DNA from: Callipepla californica brunnescens
Lineage: Eukaryota; Chordata; Aves; Galliformes; Odontophoridae
Assembly: GCA_023055505.1 (NCBI GenBank)
Contig: JALIRH010000002.1
Location: 23,256,437-23,320,436, forward strand
Direction: 5' to 3'
DNA length: 64,000 nucleotides
In this document: positions 24,301 through 37,560 of the stretch, piece by piece
Numbering within the stretch: position 1 is the first letter of the stretch
How the letters are laid out: each line of letters begins with the position of its first letter
The notes under the pieces: generated by a model
Told to the model about the DNA's origin: nothing
Seen by the model: only the letters and a program-made list of their open reading frames with translations
The model's database searches: none
Translations under genes and position numbers: made by a program

Positions 24301-27300
24301 AACCTAGTTTCAATGTCGTTTCCAATACATATACTTCTTTAAATAAAAGTAGAATGATGAACAAAGGAGGAGCTTAAGCAACAGCCCTGAACCAGTGACA
24401 AAGATAGATCAGGAAGGCTGGAAGAATCAGGTTGATTTCACCTCTGGCTGAAATCACTCCATGTACTGAAATATTCCCTGGCTCTCCTTGGATAATCACC
24501 TAGTATCCTTCTAATAACCAAGACTCAAAACACAGTGAATGCTGAATCGTTGATACAGAGAATGAAAGGATAAAAGCACTCTACCCTAGACTACCTGTTT
24601 CATGAGCAAATAACTTCCTCAGAGACCCAACTCCAATCTCTAGTATCTAAAATAGGGTGTTGAACATAGGCCCCCACATTGACATAAGTGGAAATGTGCA
24701 GTGGAGGATCACCATTAATCTTTGTGTGTGGCACCCAAGGTCATTTGTGAACCCCATTACCTGGAAGAATGGAAATGTCAGAGAATCCATTTGAATGCAT
24801 AATTTGTCTCTTCACAGTCGGACTATTTTTCAGCTGCAGTCCCTTCTCTTGAAATTATTTTTTTCTTATCAACACATTTAAAAAACAAAGAGGCACAAGA
24901 GCACAGGTAGTTCATACTGTTTCAAACTTGTGTTGCTGGCTACAAGATGCTTCTATTCCCGTTGTTCAATGAATGGATCTAGATAAAGCATTATGCTACC
25001 TGGACACAGTTGCAGTTATCTTCTCCCTTCTTTCATGATGTATTGTGTTGTATTTTGAATTATCGTTCTTAAATATACTCAGATATTTTCTATAATTTCT
25101 TTTGATGGAGCTTAATTCTTTTGAACTACCTTTAAATTATTTCTTAAGGGTATGATTTTATTTAAAGTGCAAGTGCTACTTACACCTTCATGCTGTTACT
25201 GTCATTTCACCTTGGATATTGCATAAGTTAATCTAATATCGTACTCAACATTCACTGTATTCTTATATTAACTTTAATTCTTCTCACTACCTACACATTA
25301 TTATTTTCCTGTGGCCTGGGTAGATATTAAACATACTGTGTAAGGAAGCAATATTGTATTGCTCTCATAATTGTTCTTCCTTGCTAGATTTTCCCACTAA
25401 TATTTTCCTAGGAAATGTCTAGGTAATTGAACTCCAAATATGATCATTACACTGGAGCTGATACACACTTCCTTCATCTGTAAAAACATTTCCTGATATG
25501 CTTTCTCATCCCCTCCTGAAAGTCTCTGGCAAGGTCCAAGGATTAACTTTTTCCATATCTCACTCTTCATTTTACTTCAAATAGACTCTGTCGAAGCAGC
25601 CAAAATTCTAGTGTCATTTATTTCAGTTTATTCAGTATTCTCCCTATACACAATTTGCTCCCTCCCTCATTACTTTTGTTTTACCTCACCCATCTGCAAA
25701 CTTCATACCTTGGTAATTTTATCTCCCAGTTGATAGCTTGATTTAACCAAGCCCTTGTCATTCCAGTATAATCATAATTTTCCATCAACATATGTTTCTA
25801 ATACAGTAATCTTGTTGCATATGTTCCTAGCATTTGTAAAATGCATTTGTCCTGTTTTTTTCTCCTTTCTCTTCTTTTTTTCATTTCTTCTGAATTTGTA
25901 GCAAGAGTTTCCATATTGACTTCATTTACAAACTCAGCACTCCTTTCTCTAGCCATTACAGTCATTAAATAAGAACTCTGGCTGTTGAGGGGCAATAAAA
26001 AATTAAAAATCTTTAAGTTACTTTCTGCGTCTCAATCTGAAATGATTTCTGCAAAGTAATCCTCTTGAGATTTACAAGTAGCTTATTAGATCCTGGTAGA
26101 TTATTAAGCCTTCGCTTTAGGTAAGAGATCTTAAAATATTTCTTCTCTTCACAGAGGATTTTAAACAATTTTACCAGTGGTTAATTTTTTTTGCCTTCTT
26201 TATTCAGGGGTTTCTCTGGATGGTTACGCAAAGGGTAGACCCATGTTATTTGTTTTTACCTCAATATACCCATAATATAATAACCCACATTGTCAATCCT
26301 CTCAGGGAGCCTTCAGTGGACTAAAATTCCCAAAAGCTTTCTGAAACCCTTTCAATATCTTGAACTTCTGCATGTCTGAGAATTAGAATATTGAAATATT
26401 TGTCTGGGTTGCTTGTATCTCTGGTCTCTTTTTTTTCCCATCATTCAAATTTACTGCTTTCCTTTTCTTACAGTAGTTGATACAAAAGAGGTTGGATGCT
26501 TATCAATGAAAGACAAATCTAATTTTGGAAGAAAAAAACATTATCTGTCTGTAAATAGCAGATAGCTGCTGTCTGGCTATCCTGCATCTGTCCATGGGAA
26601 GTACTAGTGTAGTCTCAGAGGACTGAGATAATTATACACATTTCTGGTTTAAACCAAACTAAACTTCAATCTAGCCACTTTTACGGAAACAAGGGGTAAC
26701 ACCATAACTATACAAATGATTTGATTATAGAATTACCATTCTCCTAATCTGTGAAACACACAGTTCAGAAGTATGTATGTTTTCAAGTTGAGTAAAACTG
26801 AAGAATAACTGATTATTCTGTAACTCAGACAATATGTAGCTTTGCTTTTCCTCTCTTCCTTTTTCACTTTCACCGTCTCTGTTGTGTTGTCAGCTGTTCC
26901 TTGCTAGTTGCCTTATTTTACAGTTATTAAATATCCTACTTCTTTTGATATATTTACCTATAAACTATGTCAAAATGTGCTCACCAACCTTCTTCAGTCT
27001 AACTAACCTCAGACATATTTCACTGCAGTTCTGTTAGCTGCATTAGCTGTTAAGATTCTGCCAGCTAATAATGATTGACCTGGTGTAGGGAGGATGAAAA
27101 ACTGGAATGTCTTTTTACTTTTCCTGTCAGTAAAACACCTGCTTCTAAGCCTTCCATTATGGACAAGAAATAATTAAAAAAATAAAAGATTCAACAATAT
27201 TCTATTACAGTTAAACTGTAGGGTATATTGAGATTGATTTAGGCAATATGTGTTTATCCAGATTAGAGTATACTTTGAAGTCTGAGGGTGAGGGCCATAT

Positions 27301-27447
27301 ACTTCAAAGAGCTCCAAGAATTTATGGAATTGATTGTAAGCCTGACAGTACCACATGAATCCAGCAGCATGGACATAGTTCCAGAAATCTGGATACTCGT
27401 GTCTGACACGAATGAACATATATTATGGCCACAAGTTGTGCCAGGGA

Positions 27448-27686
27448 AGATTTAGATTAGATTTGAGGAAAAATTTTTTCTCTGAAAGAGTGGTCAGGCA
27501 CTGGAATGGCCTGCCTAGGGAGGTGGTTGAGGCACCATCCCTAGCACTGTTCAAGAAGCATTTAGATGAGGTGCTAAGGGATTTGATTTAGTAGCTTGAT
27601 GGGTAGGGATGGTGGTAGGAGGATGGTTGGACTAGATGATCTTGTAGGTTCTTTCCAACCTAATGTATCTATGAATCTATGAATAT
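27448..27686 (+). mobile_element. CR1 LINE, 5'-truncated copy with octamer tail
   Basis: The copy carries the end of ORF2, the 3' UTR (ggttggactagatgatcttg, then ttctttccaacc) and a tail of two imperfect ATCTATGA units ending near 27686. It is 5'-truncated inside the last part of ORF2. Confidence 0.94.
27451..27591 (+). pseudogene. CR1 ORF2 C-terminal fragment, uninterrupted to its stop
   Basis: 47 codons including TAG at 27589-27591 read cleanly as the CR1 ORF2 C-terminus: [30 protein letters not shown], and [14 protein letters not shown] before the stop. There is no frameshift or stop in this part, so this is among the least decayed CR1 pieces in the window. It still lacks the endonuclease and reverse-transcriptase domains, which were lost by 5' truncation at insertion. 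Confidence 0.88.
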
Positions 27687-30138
27687 GAAACACAAATAAC
27701 ATTGATCCTTATTTGTAGGAGATGGGTCTGTGATGGGTGGAAGTAGTTATATTTTGCTGTATCATGTGGTAGAGAGCATAGGAAGAAATGCATTGCTGGT
27801 CAGTTCAAGACTGACTAATAAGTAGCATGGAACTTGCTAACCCCTTTGTAATCTATTTGGTACTTGGAGAAATACCTTCTGTGGTGAGATATATCTTCCT
27901 CAGAACAATGTGAAATCTAATTATCCATGGGCTGAAATAAGGTCAAATCAAGATACAGTAGAAGCTATGTCCAGATCAACAGAGAAATGAAGAAAAATCC
28001 ATGATGGAGAGAGGGAAAGAAATGTATCACAGCATGAAGAAGGAAGAAGGTAAGTCAAAATGTAATCGAATAAGTGTAGAATGGATAAAACAAAAATACA
28101 CAAAACTGTTTTAGAAGTAGATTAAGAATACAGATGTAAAAGATTATACAAAGAAAACTGTGTTTAAAGACATGCATTTACCTAACATTATTTTTAACTT
28201 GCAAAAAAGCATTGCATTAGTGCCAGAATTACCTTACAACCATTAGCTCATGCAGCACTAAAAGCATAATCATGTCAATTGCTTGTTTGCATGATTTTTC
28301 ATATTTCCAGGAGTTGAAATGGAAATGATCTGTTGTGTAGCAGTATAATTTCTGAATACTTGAAAAGAGATACTTTGTCTTACCCTTTAACAAAGAATCT
28401 CCAGGATAATAGTCTTATGGATTTTACTTTCCATCATCAAAGGAGGACTGGTGGTAAGATGATATTTTTGAGGGTGTATTTACTTTTAATATAACAGATG
28501 ACTAATGACTGTGTGTCAGAAATGTTATATCCACACTTTAAATTTGATACAAGATGATTATAAGGAACTGCATGATCTCATTTCACTCTGAGCGATCTTG
28601 AACGTGACATTATGATCACACTTGTGGTCAAAATCTCCTGTCACCCCATTGAGTTAAATGGTAACAGAGGGAGCTTATCACCTTCCACAAGAGTTGTGGA
28701 TATTTAACAGGATCAAACTGAGACTATACAAGAGGTGTATCAAGAATGAGGTGTTGCTATGAACCTGAAAATATCCACAGTTGGCTTTATTATTCCATAC
28801 ATGGCTTTTCAGAATAAACTCATACAAATAAGGATGGCAATATGAAGTAAAAATTGACCTAAGATATGATTGTATGGTTACATAGTACTGTGAGCTAGAA
28901 CTGCACGTTTTTCTATGTGGAGAGATTAGGCAGTAATTCCCTGGTTTAATGATAACTCTCACACTCACTTTGGAACATTCAAACACTCATACAGATTTTT
29001 AGAACAAATATAGCTTTTCTTCAAAGTTTAGTTAATATTCCACATAGGCTGCTTGCCATGATGACTAATGTACTGCAACCTTGCTGTTATGCATTAAACA
29101 TCATGAAAATGTACATCTGTACTGGATTTTTTTTCTTTCCTTTGTTTCTAAAATGCTGAGTTCTGCTAAAAAAATTGGATGGAAATCAAAAATAAGAAGC
29201 TCAGCCAACTTCAGTGAAATGATATCAGAGCTACATTATCCCTTAATGAAACAAGTACAGAGGGCTGATTGATTTATGGAGCAATTTTTTGCACCATTAC
29301 CTAACTTGATTGTGTACAAACAGTTTTCCACATTCACAACCATTGTGTCCCTGCATTTCTTTTGGTACATGCATTTCAAAAAGTGATGCTTTTCTATAAA
29401 GGGCTGAAAGATCTTCATGTTTCACCTGAACAGAGTTGATTACATTTGAAGCTATTTAGTGAACTTTTCTACATTTTAAAACTTAAAAATTAAGACAAAT
29501 AGGTTTCTTTTTCCTGCTGTGAATAATATCACTTTGAAACAGAGGGCAATTTTAATCTCTGGTCCATGTGTGTTGCTGTACAGTTGTAATATGGTATTCA
29601 TTCTTGCCCTTCTTTTCAATAAAGCATGTGTTGTTCTACATATACAGCTAGTTCAACTTCATCCAGAAAGACTATAAGCTGCAACTTCAAGAGGTTGCTG
29701 TTTTAAATATTATTTCATCTGACTCCTCTGGACTTCTTCAGTTTTAGGTCTTGATCTCATGAAGAAATGTTGATTGTCACAGGGATTTACAGAAATGCAG
29801 TGTTTGTTTGTTTGATTGTTTGTTTTATATTTTTTCCCAGCAGAGACCACTGTGGAATAACCAGCACTTACCAATATACTTCCTCTGCAATTTTTGGGGG
29901 CAATAACTTCTGGCAAATCGGGTGAGAGTACAGGAAGAAAGTCATGATCTTGCTATTCTCTTAGAAGACCTTTGTTTGAGAATGTCTGAACAATGGCAAA
30001 CTCCATGACCTTGAGATGTTACATTACTCAGCTGATCAGAACACATTTTATTGACATTTGACTCAAGCCTCAGAACAGAACAGGAAAAAGTAATCAGAGG
30101 TAAAATATGAAAATTTAAGTATTGGTTATCCCAATAGC
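27687..30138. other. AT-rich DNA, no gene seen
   Basis: No gene or transposon recognised. Minus-strand frames at 28678-28986 (102 codons) and 29236-29418 have no domain. A short (GTTT)n-like patch lies near 29803-29826. Confidence 0.4.
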
Positions 30139-30216
30139 TAAAACAAACAAACAAAACAAACAACAACAACAAACCACAAACAAACAACAAAAAACAAACA
30201 AACAAAAAACAACAAC
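30139..30216. repeat. (CAAA)n/(CAA)n simple repeat
   Basis: Nearly pure A and C for about 78 bases, mixing CAAA and CAA units. Read on the minus strand it produces a phenylalanine/leucine/valine-rich run inside the frame 29942-30391. That run mimics a membrane segment but is an artefact of the repeat. Confidence 0.93.
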
Positions 30217-33200
30217 CTTTTAGATACTGAAAGTCTTTAATTCTTTTCAAAATGAATTCTGTTTTCTTTGGTGTATAATAACATAATGCAAAGAAGCCTT
30301 TCAAGGGGAAAAATCTCTCATGTGCTGCTATGCATGAATGAATATAAAATGTCTGCTCATTGAAATAATGGATTTTCATGCATTTTTCCATTTCCAGTAT
30401 TTCAAGAAATCTAATTTGGAAAAGGAACCCCCTGCACTAGCTGATTTTGTCTCTGTGGGGGTTCTAAGTGTAACTGATACTGTACTTTCGTACAACAACA
30501 ATTAGCCTCTTTTTGGCCTCAGATTTTGTATACTTAAGTGAGAGAAGGCAATATTTAAGTGAGGGGGATAGAAACTGTTCTCACATAAATATTTAAATAT
30601 AATAGGCCTAATTAATTTCTAGTATAATTACATGGATATTACATTGGTTACATCTATTATTCAGAAATTAATCTGAGAAGTGCTAGCCTCAATTGAGCTT
30701 AAAAATTAGAAAATGTCACAGTAAACATGATCTGATTTGCATATTAGAAATCAGTGGAATGGATATTTCTGCTCTGAAACCTTAGACCAGTTTAGACACA
30801 GAAGAAAGAGGGCGATAAACATGGCAGGGTTGGGGTATTGGGTGCAAACAAGAGACTAAAAACATCTGCATACCTAGGTATTTCACTGTGTATTTCCTAC
30901 TACAATTTCTTTTCTGCTCCTTTAGGCATAAGTGAGTCCATGGGGAGCCTGTTCTTCAGGATGCTTAGGAATAGTCTTCTTAGTCTCTTGAATTTATGAA
31001 GTCAACACAGAGAATAACGTTTGTGCTATTTGCTATTTTAACATGCTAAACAAAACTCTGACGCAACCATCAACAACAGTTTAATAAACAGTTCACAGAA
31101 AGTAGTCTGAAGCCATCTTCTCTTCCCAGAGAGAAGCTGGAATTCATTGTATTTTGTATTTTGTTCAACAGAGAAATTTGACTGTCATCAGGGACCCTTT
31201 CAACACTAGCTTAATGACCTATTTGGCACTTTTCAAAGAAAAGAAAATTCTGCTGACATATTTTCTGTCTAGTAAAAGCCAAGAAAAACAAGATCTGCAG
31301 AGGTGGAAGTCCTTCAGAGAACACACCTGGCAACAGAGGCAACCAGGAAGATATCCTTGGTGCGCTCTGTTTGTAATTGTATCCAGGGACAGGAGTTTCA
31401 GTAAATAACTATCAGCAACCACAGTAATTGCCATCTGAAAATGATCCAGACATATCCAAATGTATCTTCTCATTATCATGAGAGCAGGTCTCTCAAATCC
31501 CCTCCAAAACGGTCCTCAGTGCAGTGGTTTTGCCAGATATCTGCTTCTGATGGATCAGACTCCTTGCTAATGTAGACTTAGTCAAAGACAAGAAGCCATG
31601 TTTCAGACTGGCTCTGAAGTCTCTGAGCAATATTTGTTAGACCATCATGATAGTGGCATCCAGGCTTTTAGGGGATATTCTGGGTAAGAACATAGTGACC
31701 TCTTAGAAAGTGTTCTGCACACCTCAGTGAGACAAGGAATGGCAAAACCCTAAGTCAGAATGATATTTGCAATGAAGGTGACAGTGCAGAAGCTGAAAAA
31801 CAGCAGGAAGTTGAAAAGTAGCATGGAAGGAAACCTTTCTAAGCTAGTATAGTTTTCAAGTGTCCATGCATCACCTCGGCTAGACTCATTCCCTTCATAA
31901 AACATGCATTCCTAGATAGGTAGGAACACGTTGCAGCTTTAAAGACAAGAACAGAAACATAAGAAACCATTAATTGGGTAAGGCGACATTGGGAAATCTG
32001 TGTAATAAAAATAACCATAATCAATCTTGGAAGAAATAAAGGTCTCTCAGTAGGATCTCTTTGTTGGTAGTGTCAGCTACTAAATAACAATGTGACTCCT
32101 GGGACTCAGTGGACAGATTCACTGTAAATTGTTGTAGAAACCAAGCAGATGCAGAATTGACTGATCTTGATATATAAAGCATTAATAAATATAAGGAAAA
32201 GACTGTCTGCAGGGCTTCTGGAAAGATACAATTAAAATATCCTATTTCCTGAAATGTAATAGCTCAGAGTTGTCATAACTGAAGGTGAGAAGGCATTGTC
32301 AGAAGATTGAAATGAAACAAAGTTGTTTGTTCTTTTCAATGGGTGTTGGAGCAAACTTAAAATTTTGAAGGACAATAATGAACTCAGAGACCATACCTTG
32401 GATACCAGAAAATCAAGCTTATTGTGCATATAAAGAATTTAATGATATATCAGTAAATGACATGAAATTTGTAAGAGTCTAAATGTTTTAATTTTCCCTC
32501 ACACATGTATGGATTTTAATTCCTGCTGGGCATTTCACAATATTATTATATTGCTGCCTGCAGTATAGCAGATCAGTCATCAGATGCCAGATACTAAATA
32601 AAGTCTTTGTAATATAGGGCACGAAGTACATTATTGGCTTCCAATTGTTTGCAAGCTCATTTTTTTCCAGAATTCTGCTGTTTTTACTGAGGAATCAGCC
32701 ACCACCTTTCAAGCTTCTTGAGGTGAAATGGGGTTCTCACATAGCTTGACTCTTCAATGTTAAGTAAAAATGTTTCATTGATGTTCTTGTCCACTTTTTG
32801 TTACTTGTTTCTCACCGTACTTTCTAAGAGTAAAATCTTAATCATCACTGTTCTAACAATTTATCTGGAATCTAACAAATACAGAAATTACCTTCTACAG
32901 TAGTATTTTCTGTTTTTTCTTTCGAATTTTTGCATTTTTTCAAATATGTTTGTTTTCTTAAGATACAGAAAAATTTTTATTTTGACAAAATACATATCTC
33001 CTTACCTTAAGTTAATAACACTTTCCTTTAGCAATATTTCTCTTCTTTGCTATTGAATAATAATTAACATAAACACTAGAAGTCCAAGGTCAAAGTCATA
33101 ACCATGTTATGACAGTTCAGGTTCAATACATCGCCTTGAGATGCCTTCTTTGACAATATACGTTACGGGTTAAAACTGTTGATAATCTAATGGTCATATT

Positions 33201-36120
33201 GCTGTAATAATCCACAGGCTATTTTTTATTAGTTTCCCTTCATTCAGTTTCCCTTAGTTTTAGTTAAAAAAGCCTCTGCTGTCTATCTCAAATATTATAT
33301 ATGCATTTTTACCAATCATTATCACTTATCAACTTTCATGTTACTCTTTCAGATTATTCACTCCTAGAATTTCAGTTCTTCAGGCTGTATCAATAGTCCT
33401 TGATCAACAGCATTAGACAGCTATGTTCAAGATCAGTTTTATTTTGTTCTACCAGTCATCTTTTTTTCAGTTTATCTTTCTATTTACTAGATTACAGCTG
33501 CCTTAACAAAATATTCATTTGATTATTTTCAAGTCAATCACATTTTGATTTGTTTAGGTCAAGAGGCTTAAAGAGCATTCATGACTTTTAGACTGTGTGT
33601 TTGTGTAGACTTGTTTCAAACATTCCTTTATCAGCACAACAACATTCCTTTTGTATCGACCCTTAGCCTATTACATAGCCCTCTATCTTCCTTTAAGAGT
33701 TTAAGAGTTCTTTGTATATTTAATGACTGTATATATATATATTCTGTTTTCTGATCCACATAAAGAAGGTAACAATTATTTCCATTGTTTGGTCACCATT
33801 ACAATGACCCTATAATAGACTGGGATAACTGTTCTGTTATTGTTGGTAAAAGCCTGATTTGCATTTTGTTAGCATAATAATGACAATTGAAAAAAAACCA
33901 AACACTGTAAGTGACTAATCACTCATTAGACTTACTTGGCTACACTGACTTTTCTTAATCATTGAAAATTCAGTTGTCAGATATGTATAAATAATTTTTT
34001 TTTTCCCACACCATAATTTCTGTTGGTTCAGAAGGGATCAGGAAAGGTTTTCTTGCTACATGATAGATAGCTCGATTCTCTAATAATCTGTTCCCTGTAG
34101 CTGTTCTTTCACTGCTCTACTATTCTTTTTCTTCCACTGTTACTGTGTTCCATTCTTTCTCTGTCTAATAATCGTGTGGGACAGATCCTGCTCACACTCC
34201 TCTTACAAACAGCCTACAAATTAAAGATGCAAGAAGCAATTTCCGCAAATGTGGAATGTTTGATATTGTGGTAACAGGGAATTTAAAAGTAACTGAGGTT
34301 TTTTTGTTCACTTCACTTAATTAAACTAAAAAGAAAGAAAGAGTAAAGAAAAGCATGAGACAGTAGGTGGTAAAGATGAAGCAAATAAAAACAAAACAAA
34401 GCAAAGCCCTGCTCAGAAGTGGTGATGACTTTCTCAGATGCACCAGCTACACTAAATGTTTCTCTCTGCTCTGGTAGAAATGGTAAATTTAGTTCTGCGT
34501 AGCTGGAGGCACTCAAGAAGTCTCCTACTGAGATTAATAACTACTAACAAAAAGACAGACTTTTTAAGATTAAATATAGAATTTCAGTATATGACAAGTT
34601 GCATCTCTACATAAACAATTGATTTCATGACACATAGGTGTCTGCTTGCAACTGTATATTCTAAGCAGGTAAAACCTTTTGTCTGTAAACATACTTGTGT
34701 TAACAAGTTTTCATGTTTAATGATCTAGTTTGGGCCACACAACAAATCAATGGCAATAAGTCCCTCGTATTCAAGAGTGATACTGGGTTCCAAACTCCCA
34801 CTGACTTAATAGATGTGATAGTGCCTCTCTTCCTAATACTCTAGACAATACTCCTGTGGATCAAGGAACATTTTATGCTAACAATTCCAAAGGAAATAGA
34901 AAATCCATGTCACATGACTTGTTACTGAACGCATAACTGCAGCAGTGTTCTCATCAGAAGGAATGTAAGGAAAACAAACAGGAGGTCTTCTTTTACACAG
35001 ATTTTCTCAGGAGTTTGTGGGAGGAATTTGAACCAAATCCTGTGCTGCACATGTAAGAACTCCATGGTTTAAAACGCCTCTGACTTTAATGTTCTGCTTC
35101 TGCATTCGTAATGAGAGACTTTACTTTGAGTAGAGTAATAAATTTTAGATTAATTCAAAGTTTCAAATTATTCTTCATACAAAGATTACAGATTAATCAA
35201 AGTATCTATTTCAATATTACCATGTTGTGCAAATGAAATTACTGAGAAAACATTTTTGTGTTTTGATGTGCATTGTTAACAGATAAGGAAGAAAAAGAAG
35301 AATGTTTTCTACAGCCTAGTTTGCCCTGGAGTCCTAGCAGTAATTTGGAGTTAGTCCATTGGTTACCTGAAGGTCTCTATACCTGTCTACACATGTATTT
35401 TTTATTAGTTTATGTGCCATTATAATAAGGTTTCCTACACAAAGCTCTCAACTCTGATAGTATCCATTTATTCTTAGAGTATTTTATTTTAATGAGCACC
35501 TTAACACAAGGCAAATGTCTTTCTTCCCAGTAGCACCCTAAGGGAACTGGGTTTTCAGTATAATAGAGTTAGAAAGTGAAAGCAGACTGATTTTGGTGCA
35601 CCTGCACAGAAAAGATAAAAATTTGTGTGAACAACTTGGAAGAGTGTGCTAATTCCTGATATATAAATGTTAATTAAAGATTTGCTGGAAATGAAAAAAA
35701 TTGACTCTGCAACGTTTTCTACTCTGCAAAAGTGCAGCTTTCATTTCCTGAATTATCTTTCTGGCTTGCAGGCAAGATACAGATTTCTTGTCTGCCACTA
35801 ACAGCAGGCATCTGAAAATATCCCAGCATCCTACTGATTTATGACTTCAGAGTGAGTCACAGTGGTTACTGGGCATCTCTCAGACCTTGACAATGAAAGC
35901 ATGAGGTGCATGACTTCCACTCTGAGAACTTTCTCCACCCCTTATTGTGTGAGAAAATGAAGCCCTGACTCAGGGATTACCTCAGGTCTGTAACTGAGGT
36001 ACTAAGCTAGTTCACAGAAACCAACAGGTTTCCAAATCAGCTGCGGCTCTCTAGAAGCTTATCTGTGAAAACTCATTACTGGCAAAGAAGGGTGGTTGGT
36101 TTATCAATACCTAACAAAGG
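30217..36120. other. AT-rich DNA, no gene seen
   Basis: About 5.9 kb with nothing I can identify. Open frames at 31154-31408 plus and 31219-31479 minus overlap on opposite strands. The stretch 31080-31950 is somewhat less AT-rich but shows no retroviral, exonic or RNA signature. Alternating TA occurs at about 33729-33743. Confidence 0.4.
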
Positions 36121-36535
36121 TGTTATGAGGAACTACTGAGGGAGTTGGGATTGTTCATTCTGGAGAAGAGGAGGCTCAGGGGAGACCTTACTGTTCTATA
36201 TGACTGCCTGAAGGGAGGTTGTAGTGAGCTGGGGGTCAGCCTCTTCTCTCTCTTAACTAGTGATAAGACAAGAGGGAATGACTTCAAATTGAGCCAAGGG
36301 AAATTCAAACTGGATACTAGGAAATAATTCTCCAAAAGAGTGGTCATGCACTGGAGTAGGCTGCCCAGGGAGACAGTGGAGTCACTGACCCTGGAGGTGT
36401 TCAAGGAACATTTAGACATTGTGTTGATGAACATGGTTTAGAGAGAACTATTGGTGGTAGGTAAACGGTTGGACTGGATGATCTTGGAGGTCTTTTCCAA
36501 CCTTGTTGATTCTATGATTCTATGATTCCTCTATG
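36121..36535 (+). mobile_element. CR1 LINE, 5'-truncated copy with octamer tail
   Basis: About 415 bp of CR1: the C-terminal part of ORF2, then the 3' UTR (cggttggactggatgatctt, ggtcttttccaacc) and a tail with repeated ATTCTATG units ending near 36535. A probable solo LTR begins about 360 bp downstream. Confidence 0.95.
36145..36441 (+). pseudogene. CR1 ORF2 C-terminal fragment with one in-frame stop
   Basis: 99 codons in one frame correspond to the last part of CR1 ORF2. They include the [14 protein letters not shown] motif just after the reverse-transcriptase region, then [27 protein letters not shown] and KLDTRK. After a stop (TAA at 36325-36327, where an asparagine is usual) comes [15 protein letters not shown], then LEVFKEHLD and the natural TAG at 36439-36441. 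It has no start codon of its own and belongs to the truncated CR1 around it. Confidence 0.88.
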
Positions 36536-37309
36536 AACACAGGCTCTGAAAAGGCTGACAATGACAGCAAGATGCTCAGGAACCTCCTCCATTTTCAGAT
36601 AGCATGGAAAGGCACAAATGGATCACCATTCATCTGATACAGTGATAATATAAACAAAGACTTAATCTCCATCACATACTAAAATCATGTAGCTTTCTGA
36701 GAGGAGCAAGAGCTAAGAAAAATGCAAAACAGCACAGTAGAGCCACTGCAAAATAATGCTTTTTACCTGTATGCTTTCCCTTTCCCCATTTATTGATGGT
36801 GGCTGTGCTGTGCAGGGTTTGTGGTGCTGTTTGGGCCAATAAGTGTAGCCTGTGCTGCTCACAACACACAAGTTTTTTCCTGCCTTTGCAGGGTGTTGAA
36901 ACTGTGGTGGTCAGACATGCTATCAGGCTGAGCTTATGAGGCCTATGAACTAGATCTTGGAATCAGGTGTCCGATAAAAAGATGGTCACAGGCCGAGAAC
37001 AGGTAGAAAATTAGCAGTCCTTGAAGCAATGAAACCTTGAAAGCTAGAGAAAACAGATGTAAGTGTAACAACGAGAACACAGTAGCAGCAGAAAAATGGG
37101 AAAATTGTCAGGCTATGGATAAGTTACCTGATGGTGGTACAGGCCATAGGCTAAGAAACTGCCCAGAGATAGCTGTTGGGAAAAAAGATAAAATCATGAT
37201 ATCAGCAGATGATTTTGCTACATGCGCAGAGTTAAATCTGGAAGCACATGAACCACTCCAAGTACCCTGACTGCTTGTGGACATCTTGTCCAGCTTGGCC
37301 AGCTGCTCC

Positions 37310-37317
37310 TATAAAAG
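37310..37317 (+). promoter_or_regulatory. TATA box of the probable LTR
   Basis: TATAAAAG follows a C+T-rich segment (cttggccagctgctcc) and lies upstream of the AATAAA signal, as expected for an LTR promoter. Whether it is active cannot be told from sequence. Confidence 0.4.
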
Positions 37318-37460
37318 TGTGTACTGTGTTTTGGCTGTGCATCTAGCCTAATGCATGTTTTCCAAGTACTATGTATAGGTATTTTTTATGAGTAGGGATG
37401 TGTCTTAATATGCATTTTCTCCAGGATATTTTTTCCCCTCTACAATTTTTAGTGGTCCTG

Positions 37461-37466
37461 AATAAA
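37461..37466 (+). terminator. AATAAA polyadenylation signal of the probable LTR
   Basis: AATAAA sits 144 bp downstream of the TATA box, with a second AATAAA-like motif (aaataaatc) about 25 bp further on. AATAAA is common by chance in AT-rich DNA, so the assignment rests on its position within the LTR-like block. Confidence 0.35.
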
Positions 37467-37560
37467 ATCTTATTTATATAAATTTAAATAAATCAAATTT
37501 GTCTTGCTGCTGCTTAGGTAAAACTAAGGTGCTTTGTGGCAGCTATACATTTTCCTACAA

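Larger units (their letters stand above)
17056..27447. other. AT-rich DNA, no gene seen
   Basis: About 10.4 kb with no recognised gene or transposon. It holds small simple repeats: alternating TA at 17121-17151, poly-A at 17503-17521 and an A-rich CAAAA tract at 18285-18324. Open frames of 60-85 codons (19134-19319, 20064-20321 and 23345-23530 plus; 24006-24215, 25798-25995 and 27174-27419 minus) carry no domain and are scattered without gene-like arrangement. Confidence 0.4.
36894..37560 (+). mobile_element. Probable solo LTR of an endogenous retrovirus-like element
   Basis: A block of about 670 bp opens with TGTTGAAAC and has higher G+C and a different texture from its surroundings. It contains a good TATA box (37310-37317) followed 144 bp later by AATAAA (37461-37466), the U3-R-U5 order of an LTR. 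It closes near ATTTTCCTACAA. No primer-binding site, gag/pol coding or second LTR is seen on either side, so it would be a solo LTR. I could not find the short target-site duplication, so both ends are approximate. A diverged host promoter-like region is the alternative. The frame inside it at 37037-37270 (77 codons) has no recognisable domain. Confidence 0.5.

Noticed and set aside
29942..30391. 149-codon minus frame with an apparent membrane segment
   Set aside because: The hydrophobic run is the translation of the CAAA/CAA repeat at 30139-30216. The rest has no homology signal.
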